The translations under genes and the position numbers were made by a program. From the NCBI RefSeq assembly GCF_004337985.1, contig NW_021940923.1, positions 248,001 to 312,000 on the forward strand: a stretch of DNA of 64,000 nucleotides, given 5' to 3'. Position 1 is the first letter of the stretch, and each line of letters begins with the position of its first letter. Shown in pieces: positions 55,440-64,000 of the stretch. Below the pieces are notes generated by a model. The model was not told the DNA's origin. It saw only the letters and a program-made list of their open reading frames with translations, and made no database searches. This DNA is from Pyricularia pennisetigena. Taxonomy: Eukaryota; Ascomycota; Sordariomycetes; Magnaporthales; Pyriculariaceae.

Positions 55440-55727
55440 ATGCACCTTTCAACCGTTTTTATCCCTATCCTCACCTGCGGTGCCATTGCTTCTCCAGTCC
55501 ACTATCTTCAAACAACGGATTTCGGCCATATTACCAAACGCAATTCTGAACTTTTAACGCGCGGCCTTCAACGCCGTGATGAGGGCTTTTACCCCTGTGT
55601 AGCGGCTTGCGTAGCCGGTGGTGTTTACATGAACCTTAAATTTACCGACCATGGTCCTCGTCCTAGAAACTTTTGTATTAATACATGCGCCGATGTTTAT
55701 GGCTTGCCTGAGAATTTACGCTTTTAA
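55440..55727 (+). CDS. Small secreted Kex2-processed twin-CX3C peptide, candidate effector
   Basis: A 95-residue ORF. The signal peptide runs to about residue 18 (core STVFIPILTCGAIAS). A short pro-region has dibasic sites KR (33-34) and RR (45-46), the usual Kex2 cleavage signals. The remaining 49 residues contain exactly four cysteines as CVAAC (53-57) and CINTC (79-83), i.e. CX3C-21-CX3C, the spacing of alpha-hairpinin peptides. Alpha-hairpinins are small disulfide-linked helical hairpins with antimicrobial or inhibitor roles in plants; the similarity here is only of pattern. A single-exon gene in AT-rich DNA between repeats is typical of fungal effector candidates. A probable solo LTR starts 17 bp after the stop. 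Confidence 0.65.
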   Translation: MHLSTVFIPILTCGAIASPVHYLQTTDFGHITKRNSELLTRGLQRRDEGFYPCVAACVAGGVYMNLKFTDHGPRPRNFCINTCADVYGLPENLRF

Positions 55728-55743
55728 AAGGAAATTGTGGATG

Positions 55744-55977
55744 TGTTGGAATAGAGGGAATCGCGGTCAAATCAACAATAGAGCGATAAATCACGTGCAA
55801 TGCCGCACAGGCCAATTGCACGTGACTCACCCGCCCAATTGCGGGTATAAAACGGAAAGACGTTCAGAAAGAAGCTCACCTCTAGACAGTTTCATAGAAC
55901 AGACAATCAATATATATCTTTATACTCGTATAACAGCGTTCTGTTGATCGATCGACATTACGAAAAGCCTATCAACA
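55744..55977 (+). mobile_element. Probable Ty1/copia-type solo LTR
   Basis: A 234-bp segment starts TGTTGGAATAGAG and ends CTATCAACA, so TGTTG..CAACA inverted ends as in copia-type LTRs. Inside, TATAAAA at 55845-55851 and a downstream run resembling an R region fit an LTR promoter. An inverted repeat (55791-55801 with 55815-55825) carries two CACGTG E-boxes. The flanking five bases do not match, so the target duplication has decayed or the boundaries are slightly off. No internal domain was found next to it. Confidence 0.5.
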
Positions 55978-57193
55978 GATTTGCTTAATAGTGGCTGTGG
56001 ACAAAGATTCCACTTTAAGGCCAGGAAATTAAATATACAATATTTGCAAAATTTACAATAGCCTTCGCTTTACCATGTATTATTTTTGGGGGGTTTCCTG
56101 AGGCGTAAGGGCCAAGTATTTCAAAAGTTTCAAATTTATAAAAAATGATATATATCCGGGTTTTTCGCATTATTAAGAAACTAATGTTGTAAGAATTAAG
56201 ACCCAGACCTAAGGCTTGCTAAAACCAGAAAAAACGAATAGCTTAGCTCAGGTTACCAGTAGTTTCGATATTTGGACTAAATTACCCTTATAAGGTGGGC
56301 CGAACGTTTTATATACCTTTTGATAATCTCAGGGCTTATCCCTAAAGCCTAGCGCTCCGAAATCGATCCACGTTATAGTTTAATTGCGGCTTTGCTTATA
56401 TTTGTAAATCCATCCGAAAGACGTTCTGGTTTAAGTCTGAGGACAATTTGTCGATTTTAATTGCTTATAACGGTATTTTCGACAGTTCGGCGACCAATAC
56501 ACCGTAATAAACAAATAAGTAATAATATACGGTTTATACGTTGAATATAATATTCAAAGGATTATTAACAACGATTTAATTTATATTTCTTTATGAAAAC
56601 GACCGGATACGATATTGCCTGCCATTAATCCGCTTATAGCGGTATTACTATTCCGATTTCTTTTCCGATTTTCGATTTTCTTTATGTTTTTTTTGTAATG
56701 GAATATTGAAGTTTAAGTACGTGGGAGGTGCTATACGTGTATATTAGAGTATAAATTAATTGGCCGCAAAGCCCTGTGGCTCAAAGGTATATAGAGCGTT
56801 CGGTTTAGTCTGAGCACAGAAACCATTTCAGCGATAAGCTCGGAGATTACATTGATACATTTAGGTATGATCTATTGATTTAATTCAACTGCATTATATT
56901 TAAAGTTTCAATGCTTTAAACACAGGTAATCAAGTATTTGTCCATCGACAGACTAACTCCCACCAGCACAAGGGCTATAGGAGTTGACATTGAAGAATCA
57001 AAAAATCAAACAATCAATAGTCAGTAGCGCGAACAAAAGATTACCAAAATCAGATTGTTTAAAGCATAATATAAAAAAATTGCATCATACGCCCAAACAC
57101 CAAGCTTCCTTTGCCTTTTCATACACATGCCCATGCCAATGATCAGTTCAAAGCCCCAAACTCCAGCTCATGCAAAGAAACCAATGCAACAAC
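55978..57193. other. AT-rich intergenic DNA
   Basis: About 1.2 kb, strongly AT-rich, without gene or recognisable transposon domain apart from the second 31-bp hairpin copy at 56328-56358. It may be eroded transposon sequence. Confidence 0.5.
56328..56358 (+). repeat. 31-bp dispersed hairpin repeat, copy 2
   Basis: Differs from copy 1 (55111-55141) at three positions, two of them C/T or G/A transitions. Confidence 0.75.
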
Positions 57194-57250
57194 CAGTCAA
57201 CCGTTCCTCGCCCAGTCGACCGTTCCTCGCCCAGTCGACCGTTCCTCGCC
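57194..57250. repeat. Tandem repeat, 3 x 19 bp
   Basis: Three copies of CAGTCGACCGTTCCTCGCC in direct succession (the first with one A for G), located about 150 bp beyond the stop of the second ART gene. Confidence 0.92.
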
Positions 57251-57397
57251 CAGCCCACCCACCGAGCCCCTGGGTTTGATTCTATCTCGATTGAGAGCGA
57301 TCCAAACGACCTCCCCCGCCCAACGCCCTCCTGTCTTGATGTAACTTCACTCCGTGGAGACGAGACCCGCAGAGTTGCGTGCGCAGAGTGGCAAGAT

Positions 57398-58261
57398 CTA
57401 CCTGGGGCCCTTTCCATTATTCTTGTTGGTGGTGGTGGCGCCGAGAGTGGCCGACGACCTGGACGCCTTCACCTGCCTCAACTGGGCGTCTTGCTGCCCC
57501 TTCTTTTGAGCGCCTTGTTTCTGAGCAGGGGTCTTCTGCGTCGAGGCCGACTGACCCTGAACTCGACCCTGGCCCTGATCCTGGGCCGGGGCCAACGCCG
57601 CCGTCTTGGCCTTGGGGGCCACCTGGGCCTTTGCCTGCGTCGCCGCCTTTGGGTCCGTCTTCTTCCGCTCCGCATCAGGCTTCCTCTGCTGGGCTCTGTT
57701 CGAGGGTGCCCCGTCGGTGCCGCCGCAGTTCCTCCTTTGCAGGCCTCTCTTACCTAAACTGCACGCATTGCCTTTCAGATTCGCAGGCTTGCACGGGGGA
57801 ATCGGCCTGGGCTTGTTCAGCGGCTCCTGGTTTTTAAACTCGACGTAAAGGCAGATGGCTTCGAGAGGAATCTTTTTAAAGGCAGCAAATTCCTGCTCAC
57901 TCTGGTGCGCGCCAGTTACTTTACAGTCGTAAAACACCACGCCTGCCGCTTGAGCTATCTGAGTGTCGATACGATAGAGATAGCCACTGTGTATTTTGGG
58001 GGGCAAGCTGAGGAATCTCAAAGATGCTGCCTGGTTGACCGAGGTGCTGATATATGGGTCGTTGGCCGTGACTTCTGACTGGTGCTCTGCTAGTGTGCAC
58101 CAGTCATTTTCACTGTAGCCGTTTGTAAGGGCTTTCGAAATGAAACCTCCTGCATTTGCGATCTCTGTTGGAGTCCGCTTGTCGGCTCGAAAGAGTATTG
58201 CTGGAGGAGCACAGTTGGCCAGCAGCGCAAACAGGCCGACAAAAAGATAGACTGGAATCAT
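57398..58261 (-). CDS. Secreted ADP-ribosyltransferase-like protein (enterotoxin A-like) with basic tail
   Basis: A 287-residue single-exon ORF. Residues 1-18 are a signal peptide. The ART fold follows with all three landmarks: Arg25 in ILFRADKRTP, the STS strand YISTS (72-74), and the Glu-x-Glu pair 122-124 in SEQEFAAFKK. Typical enterotoxin-A context (TEIANAGGF, SGYLYRID) is also present. The domain ends near 145. Residues 150-287 are a low-complexity, strongly basic, Gln/Ala/Lys-rich tail with no disulfide pattern. Family members transfer ADP-ribose from NAD to protein, often arginine when ExE is intact. Fungal members occur as expanded effector or toxin sets in plant and insect pathogens. 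Target and expression are unknown. A TATA element lies about 230 bp upstream. Confidence 0.78.
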   Translation of the reverse strand: MIPVYLFVGLFALLANCAPPAILFRADKRTPTEIANAGGFISKALTNGYSENDWCTLAEHQSEVTANDPYISTSVNQAASLRFLSLPPKIHSGYLYRIDTQIAQAAGVVFYDCKVTGAHQSEQEFAAFKKIPLEAICLYVEFKNQEPLNKPRPIPPCKPANLKGNACSLGKRGLQRRNCGGTDGAPSNRAQQRKPDAERKKTDPKAATQAKAQVAPKAKTAALAPAQDQGQGRVQGQSASTQKTPAQKQGAQKKGQQDAQLRQVKASRSSATLGATTTNKNNGKGPR

Positions 58262-59285
58262 GTTGGTGTTGAATGTAACCCGAAACCGAGTTGAACTAAG
58301 AGATTGGGTAGTGGCCTAGTGGCTCGTGGGTACCAGCAAAATGAAAAGGTTAAAGGAGACTGACGTTGAGCGGTGAGCGTGACAGATAGTGCTTTTTTTT
58401 TTTGAGACTTGAGAGATCAGAAAATGTGATGTTGTAAAGAACTGAAATGAAAGGGAATGCAAACCTGGCCCAGAGACTGTTCCAAGGTGCTTATATATCC
58501 CGATCAAAAGCCTCTCCAGGAGGACTTATTATCTGTTAGAACAAAGGTAGACGGGTGCACTTCCTTCACAGTAAACTAGCTGATTAAGTGACTAGGCTAT
58601 CTCTGACGATTCTGAGTGATTATCCAACGTGGTCCATTGGTTTCAATCCACTACGGCAGTGCAGTTTACTCCATTGTTTACTACATTACGGCAGTGCAGT
58701 TCACCAGCCATGGTTGTATTGGTTAGTTCACCGTTCGACAGCACTTTGGTCAACCAGCTCGCGAGTCAGTTTTGCACATTACAAGCACGTATTGTTGATT
58801 TATATTCTAAGATTAGTCTTTACCTCAGAACGGGTGGGTGGGGCATCCACTCAGCAATTGCGGCTACCTTGTCGCGATCCACAGCACAACGTCTTCTCCC
58901 AATCACGACCGCGGATTCCAGCCCCAGCTTCGGCGTCTCGCTTAAGTGCCGAGCGGCTTTCAACTTTGACAACTTCTAGCGTAAACTCTATTCTTCAGCC
59001 ACAGCACTGCCAAGAACCTAACAAGTTACCCCGCCTGACTGTTCATGTTCGACTTTGCCTATTTGATTCTGACAACCTCATATTTCCATCAAGTCCTTTG
59101 AATCTGAGCTCATACGCACACACCCACACACACACACACTGATCGCATCGAAACATCATTCGCGGTCTCCAGACAAGTCAAATCTACGGTACTGTTGAAA
59201 ATGTATGTTCAGGTTTTGGCTTTACCATGCAGCCCATGCAGCCATGTTAACCTATCCCTCTCCAGACCTTCTCAGCGTGCAGGCC
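58262..59285. other. Divergent promoter region
   Basis: About 1.0 kb between the divergent ART and MEDKW-type genes. Two near copies of a TACGGCAGTGCAGTT-type stretch (about 58652 and 58687) and a (CA)n tract at 59120-59140 are visible. ORFs here have no recognisable feature. Confidence 0.5.
58491..58500 (-). promoter_or_regulatory. TATA-like element of the second ART gene
   Basis: GGATATATAA on the minus strand, about 230 bp upstream of the ATG at 58261. Confidence 0.3.
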
Positions 59286-59636
59286 ATGGAGCACTTCAAT
59301 CCAATCCAAAACGCAGTCTCAACGCCATGGAAGGTGCAGATCAACAGCGAACAGCTTTCAAAGCTCAAAACTGATCACTGGCCGGAGGAAATGGAGGACA
59401 AATGGATGGTCTCTTCCGAAACCCGCGAGGGCAAGACTCTCGTTCACTTTGCTCGTAGCTGGACCGGCAAAGACATGTTCATCTTGACCATCGAGGAGGC
59501 CGGTGATGAAGGGGCTCAGATTGAGACTCTGACGTGGAATTCGGGTGATGACGACACCCCGAAGAGTGATGAGGCCGAGGCAAAGGCGATGGTGATCCGT
59601 CTTTCCAAGAGCCTACTCGGCTGTGAATTGTCATGA
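59286..59636 (+). CDS. Small protein of unknown function with MEDKW and RSWTG motifs
   Basis: A 116-residue ORF from ATG at 59286 (GCCATGG context). An in-frame ATG 81 bases upstream would add 27 residues, but I prefer the later start because the extra segment is unlike a domain. Conserved-looking blocks are PEEMEDKW (33-40) and HFARSWTG (54-61), in a compact mixed alpha/beta pattern. To my knowledge this motif pair recurs in uncharacterised bacterial and fungal proteins; I recall it near ADP-ribosylglycohydrolase-type contexts, but cannot verify this. It has no signal peptide or membrane segment, so it is probably cytosolic. It is divergent from the ADP-ribosyltransferase gene. The function is not known. 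Confidence 0.7.
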   Translation: MEHFNPIQNAVSTPWKVQINSEQLSKLKTDHWPEEMEDKWMVSSETREGKTLVHFARSWTGKDMFILTIEEAGDEGAQIETLTWNSGDDDTPKSDEAEAKAMVIRLSKSLLGCELS

Positions 59637-61748
59637 ATTCCCGTGGAAGCAGATAGCGTCGTGAGTCAAGTACACCGATAGGAGGGAAGGCACGGAGGGG
59701 AGGAACCAAGACTTTGAGGCGGTGGACTGGGCGGGACAAACGTGGAAGGGGAAGAATATCAGCTGGCCGGCCTCCCTGACAAGCACAAGACCTGGAAGAA
59801 GAACCCCTGGAAGGGCCTGGGAGGCGCACGTCTCTTGCCTTCCGGCGGACAGGAAGTCCAGCCCCGAAAAGCCCAGCAGCAGCCTGTTGGATACTTTCCT
59901 GCCGTTTCCCGAACGCAAACTTGAAGATAGGGCTGGTTAGTCGTGACACGGCCCCACTTAGGTGGGTGCGTTCGCGGCTCCATCACTTACCAATCGACAA
60001 ACTGGCCGTTGAACGGTGGGCTCAATGGGGTTTTTGGACAAGGTCAATAAGTCAGACCCTTCTCCCCTCCCCCCCCCNNCCCCCCGGCACCCCAGCGGAT
60101 CACCCCAAAAATCAAAAATCGCGATCGGGATCAGCCCCGACAACATCCTATCATAGCAGCAACGATGCAATCAATCATATCGCTGGAATCGTCAAGATCT
60201 GAACATTCTTCATCGACAGCCTCAGTTGCACCCGCTTCTGCCTCCGTGCGTTGCATATCACCGTTAGCTAGCGGGGAATAGAAATACATCATGGCTATTG
60301 CACAACCAAATTGTTAATTTGTAAACGAAAATTCTAATTTCCGTGTTTCTTACCATGGCTGGATACCTTTTATCCGGAAATCCCGAATGCGGGGGTAGGT
60401 TTGTGTGATCGGTCCTTTAATTAATAAAACCTATTAAGACCAACCATTGAATATGTTATTATCTGTCCAAAATATCATCACCATATTGGAATTTGGATTT
60501 ACGCATTTGATGAGTTCGACATGTTTAAAGTTAAGAACCATACTATTAAATGATATAATTCATCAATAATAACGTAATATTAAAGTGTTGTTACATATAC
60601 TGGATTTATTAATGTATTCGGCGCCCAGTACCTGATACAAGTAGTCTTTGTAGCATACTAAACAGCACCAAATACATAAATTTCTTTTCTATGATGTTAC
60701 TCTCCGTTTTACTACGTTAAGTGCATATTATTTGCAAAAATAAACAATACTTATAAATTAGTTTAAACCCCAATTTCTGAGTTCCGGAAATTCCCAAAAC
60801 AAAATCTGGCGATAAACTCTCATTAGTAGTTCGAAATTTATTAAGAAGTAAGCCTTTATAAACAAATAGAAGGTGCAAAAAAAACCTATTTTCAACAAAG
60901 TACGGGTTCTTTTGTGACAAGGCCATACCGTGGAATATACAGGGCGCAATAATAAATATAATTCAAGAATAGCATTTGCAACAAACAGGCTTGTTGTACT
61001 GCTGCAAAAGCTTTTTATTTTCTTGTCAGTCTGTTAATTCAAGTTCATTTTTGACATGTTTGTTATTTGGGCTCATGAACCACTCGTAGGTTTTGTGCGC
61101 ACCCGCATTCTCATATCGTTTCTTGCGCATTGCATCGTATGTCTTGGTCGAGCATCTCATCCATCCACAACAAAGATTTAGTTAAATAAAACATAACAGC
61201 ATCACTGGCAAAAAGAGAAAATTAAACCATCGGGTTATACTTCGTGTTCGCCCACTACATTCAGGTAGCCGCTGTCACCACTCCCGGCGAACAAACCAAG
61301 GTGCCTCAACGTGGCTGGTACCGAGGAGGCCGTCGCCAAATAGCTATGTAAACGCGAATCCTGGTACCATCTTCAGCAGAAGTAATGGAACTCCTATTGA
61401 GATTGTCGACTAGTGGGGATTACGAGCGGCGGCCTCTTTGAACGAGACGCTTTTGGCAACCCCCCAACTTCCAAGTACTTTAGCCGAGCGCGCCGTATCT
61501 TCTACGCCTGCCGGCTTGGGTGGCGGGGCTAAGCTTGGCAGAGGGGTGTTATCGCTGGTTAATAGCCGGAAGTACTCCGGGGTTGATAAATTCTATGGAG
61601 GATGCTGTTGCACGGAGGGATGTCCGAATTTTGCAGCCAACACTCGGATTGGCATTATCCGAGGAATCTGCAGTTCGAGAGTAGTATCAATGCAGTCATG
61701 CTTATTGTGGTCAGCCCCTTCACACCCCCATGTGCGGTCGCCAGTGTC
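59637..61748. other. Intergenic region with an ambiguity and a coding-like patch
   Basis: About 2.1 kb. A patch at 59742-59910 reads EYQLAGLPDKHKTWKKNPWK in one frame and looks protein-like but is short and isolated. Two ambiguous bases sit in a C run at 60078-60079. From 60300 to 61100 it is AT-rich. No gene is supported. Confidence 0.45.
60078..60079. other. Ambiguous bases (NN)
   Basis: Two N within a run of C, an unresolved homopolymer in the assembly. Confidence 0.99.
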
Positions 61749-61756
61749 ATATAAAG
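61749..61756 (+). promoter_or_regulatory. TATA element of the tyrosinase gene
   Basis: ATATAAAG about 100 bp upstream of the ATG at 61855. Confidence 0.45.
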
Positions 61757-61854
61757 GGGCTTTTAACCAATATATAATCACTGGTATAACCATGTTTCTG
61801 TTCCTGTCGTCTTCCTGTCTCACCTGTCGATAAACTAGCCGAGTCATCGCAGCA

Positions 61855-62892
61855 ATGAGTGTTATAAAAGTCGCCTACCTGATCCTCGCGTGGTCCTCGT
61901 CACTGCTCCTAGTGGCAGGCGAGCCATGCACAACCCCTGGTCAAAGGCGGGCATGGTAAGGAGACGAGCTCCAGACACTTGGATACCAGAATGGCTCCTA
62001 ATGTCAAGTCGTCACTGAAAAAAAAACAGGCACACCCTCAGCAATGCCGATAAAAAGGCCTATATCGACGCGGAGCTCTGCCTGATGGCGAAACCCGCCT
62101 CTCTCGGTCTCCCCGGCACGAGAACAAAATTTGACGAGCTGCAGGCCATCCATCAACTGCAAGCATATTCGACACACCACGTCGTGAGTACTCGCCTAGT
62201 TCTCCTCCCCCATCCCTTCAAAACTCGCTTGGTTTCTTTCCCTCTCAACCCCATGAGAACCCATCTGTACTAGTGCCAACACTTCAATATCCAACAGGGC
62301 GCCTTCCTACCCTTCCATCGCCTTATGATGCACGCACATGAGACCGCCCTCCGCGACGACTGTGGCTACACCGGCCGCCAGCCCTACTGGCAAGAGCAAT
62401 TGGACGCGGGCCGGTTCAGCTCCTCGGTGGTATTCGATCCAGTGACTGGGTTTGGGGGTGACAGGTCCGGAAGCGACGGCTGCATCGCAGACGGACCGTT
62501 TGCCAATTATACCAACAGCCTGGGGCCCGGATATGAGGTGACGGACCACTGCATCGACAGAGCCATCGGCGATTTCATCTCGGCCCTTTCGTCCCAGACC
62601 AACGTCGACCGGTGTCTGAACCAGACCACCTGGCCGCAAGCGTGGGAATGCATCGAGTCGTTGCCGCACGCGGGTGGCCACGCGGGCGTCGGGAGGCAAA
62701 TGTCCAACGGCGTTAGCAGCCCCGGGGATCCGCTTTTTTATCTCCACCACACGTGGTTGGATAAAATCTACTGGGACTGGCAGGCCAGGGACAGGACGGT
62801 GCGGACCAGCACCATCAGCGGCACCAATGTTATGCCGGAAAACATGCTTGGGTTCCCGCCCAGGCCGAGCAACATCCCGTAAGCTTGGTGAT

Positions 62893-62933
<41 letters not shown>

Positions 62934-63138
62934 CGTAATTTTTTAATGGTCTCGCTGGGAGCAAATGCTGACAACTGCGCGTACGGCTAGTCAACCTACC
63001 GGTGCTCCTGGTGATCCTGGGACCGAGACAACGCTAGGCCACGTTCTCAACATGTACGGTAACCTGCCCAACAAAACAATTAGCGATGTCCTTGACATTC
63101 AGGGTGACTACTTGTGTTATGAATACGTCGAGCCTTGA
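61855..63138 (+). CDS. Secreted tyrosinase (type 3 copper)
   Basis: Four exons (61855-61955, 62030-62183, 62298-62878, 62991-63138) join in frame to 327 residues. Residues 1-22 are a signal peptide. The CuA site has His75, His83/84 and His92 in QAYSTHHVGAFLPFHRLMMH, split by intron 2. CuB is formed by HAGGH and the FYLHHTWLDKIYWDW segment. It ends with LNMYGNLPNKTISDVLDIQG and YLCYEYVEP, the usual C-terminus of short fungal tyrosinases. The enzyme oxidises phenols to quinones outside or in the secretory path; roles include melanin, cross-linking and secondary metabolism (for example ustiloxin-type pathways). Intron 3 (112 bp) contains a T40 run that could hamper splicing or sequencing. No gene-model conflict was found. 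Confidence 0.88.
62894..62933. repeat. T40 homopolymer in tyrosinase intron 3
   Basis: About 40 consecutive T within a 112-bp intron, between donor GTAAGC (62879) and acceptor CTAG (62990). Confidence 0.9.
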
Positions 63139-63439
63139 GGGGAGGAGTTGTATAAGGACCAGGGAAATGAGGTTGTGCGGAGGGGAGGGAATAAGGGATA
63201 TATGCTCAATCCATCAATGTATGATTCACTAGCCAATTTGAAAATAGTTGTTCAATGCTCGGGGGCGGTGCTCGTTTCTAGAGATTTCTACCAGGTGTTG
63301 AAAGCAAAGTCGTTGCTGCCAGGTCAGCAGAGTAGTACCATGATACATAATCTGAATATACCTTGAGCCGCACTAAATTGCACCAAACTACTGCGTGTTG
63401 ACCCTAAACCGCGTCTTGCGGCACCTAGTATATTCACCA
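63139..63439. other. Spacer after tyrosinase
   Basis: About 300 bp, converging with the transporter remnant. No gene is seen. Confidence 0.5.
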
Positions 63440-63965
63440 GGCTTGAGTAGCAAATCCCAACCGTACAAACAGGCGGGCATGATGGCCTGCTCCCCCACGC
63501 TGCCGAGTCTCACATCCTTGAGCATAAGAGTGAGGTAGTAACTGGTAACTCCGTTTCCAGCCCACTGAGCTTAGAAGCCCACGGTGGCGGTGATCCAAAG
63601 CCGGTGTCTGGTTGCGCTCGTAGCCCACAGGCTAGTCTTGGTTGTGCTCTGTTTTACAGACTGCTCGGCTTTAATGGCTGTTTGGATTTCATTGATTTCG
63701 TGCATAATGAGCGGGTGTGCCACGTCTGTTGCGTCACCGACGTGACGTTTGGCCAGGCTCCGCTAGGCTTCCTGCACGCGACCTACGCTTGCCAGCCAAC
63801 GGGGGCTTTCATACATTAAAAACAAGACGGGTATGGGGATTACGGTAAGGGCCCCTATGAGCCCGGATAGGATGCGTCGGGTCCCACCGTCCGCGTCCGA
63901 GACGCCAAAGATCACCCGAGCAGGAATGATGGCCCCTATGAACCCCAACCACGCGCCATTGGCTT
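63440..63965 (-). pseudogene. Decayed MFS hexose transporter, partial
   Basis: On the minus strand a splice acceptor (ACATACAG) near 63966 opens a frame with GAWLGFIGAIIPARVIFG, the sugar-porter signature ESPRWLASVGR, HEINEIQTAI and a GNGVTSYYLTLML helix, in the order of MFS hexose/lactose permeases. Two in-frame stops interrupt it: TAG at 63763-63765 just after ESPRWLASVGRVQEA, and TAA at 63571-63573 before the AQWAGNG helix. The similarity then fades around 63440. The frame is otherwise intact, so decay seems recent. The upstream exons lie beyond the window end, and sequencing error at either stop is possible but two are unlikely. Confidence 0.75.
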
Positions 63966-64000
63966 CTGTATGTCAATCATCGTCAGTTGGTGCATTCTAA

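Noticed and set aside
58588..59142. 184-codon + strand ORF upstream of the MEDKW-type gene
   Set aside because: Ser/Thr/His-rich, ends in a CA repeat, no domain, and overlaps the probable divergent promoter.

Overview
The window is nuclear DNA of a filamentous ascomycete, most likely a Sordariomycete. The evidence is short GT..AG introns of about 110-190 bp, GC-rich coding exons between long pyrimidine-tract intergenic regions, a SesB/NACHT NLR, a GH11 xylanase, Zn2Cys6 and AAAP genes, dynactin p25, and a Ty3/gypsy element riddled with C-to-T/G-to-A transitions (repeat-induced point mutation, RIP). I cannot name the species. Introns were placed by hand; the multi-exon models all join in frame.

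Layout. 0-9 kb: RPA43 (RNA polymerase I), two tandem paralogues with a HeH/LEM-like fold, and a two-exon NLR-type gene with an alpha/beta-hydrolase plus NACHT. 9-14.4 kb: 5.4 kb with no gene I can support, full of C/T tracts. 14.4-16.2 kb: a four-exon class I terpene synthase. 16.2-19.7 kb: gene-poor, with possible decayed exons and a (TA)n tract. 19.7-21.7 kb: a secreted endonuclease/exonuclease/phosphatase. 23.666-30.917 kb: a complete but RIP-killed chromovirus-type Ty3/gypsy element with 455-bp LTRs and a CAGTT target duplication.

32.6-38.8 kb: a small secreted ADP-ribosyltransferase-fold protein, a KES1/OSH4-type sterol/PI4P exchanger, a tiny membrane ORF and a secreted CAP/PR-1 protein. 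38.8-43.2 kb: gene-poor. 43.2-45.6 kb: dynactin p25 convergent with a GH11 xylanase. 49.3-54.4 kb: an amino-acid transporter and a Zn2Cys6 regulator. 55.4-64 kb: an AT-rich, accessory-looking end with a Kex2-type small secreted twin-CX3C peptide, a probable copia solo LTR 16 bp behind it, a second ADP-ribosyltransferase-like secreted protein, a small MEDKW/RSWTG protein of unknown function, a secreted tyrosinase and a decayed hexose transporter.

Housekeeping genes (RPA43, KES1, dynactin p25) alternate with secreted and conflict-type genes. Six proteins carry a visible N-terminal signal (nuclease, two ADP-ribosyltransferases, CAP, xylanase, twin-CX3C peptide), and the tyrosinase makes a seventh. 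No biosynthetic cluster around the terpene synthase or tyrosinase can be shown from this window alone. The most noteworthy items are the NLR whose hydrolase nucleophile is glycine, the alpha-hairpinin-like peptide, the two contrasting ADP-ribosyltransferases, and the retroelement's polarised RIP pattern, duplicated CX4CX2H motif and antisense ORF.
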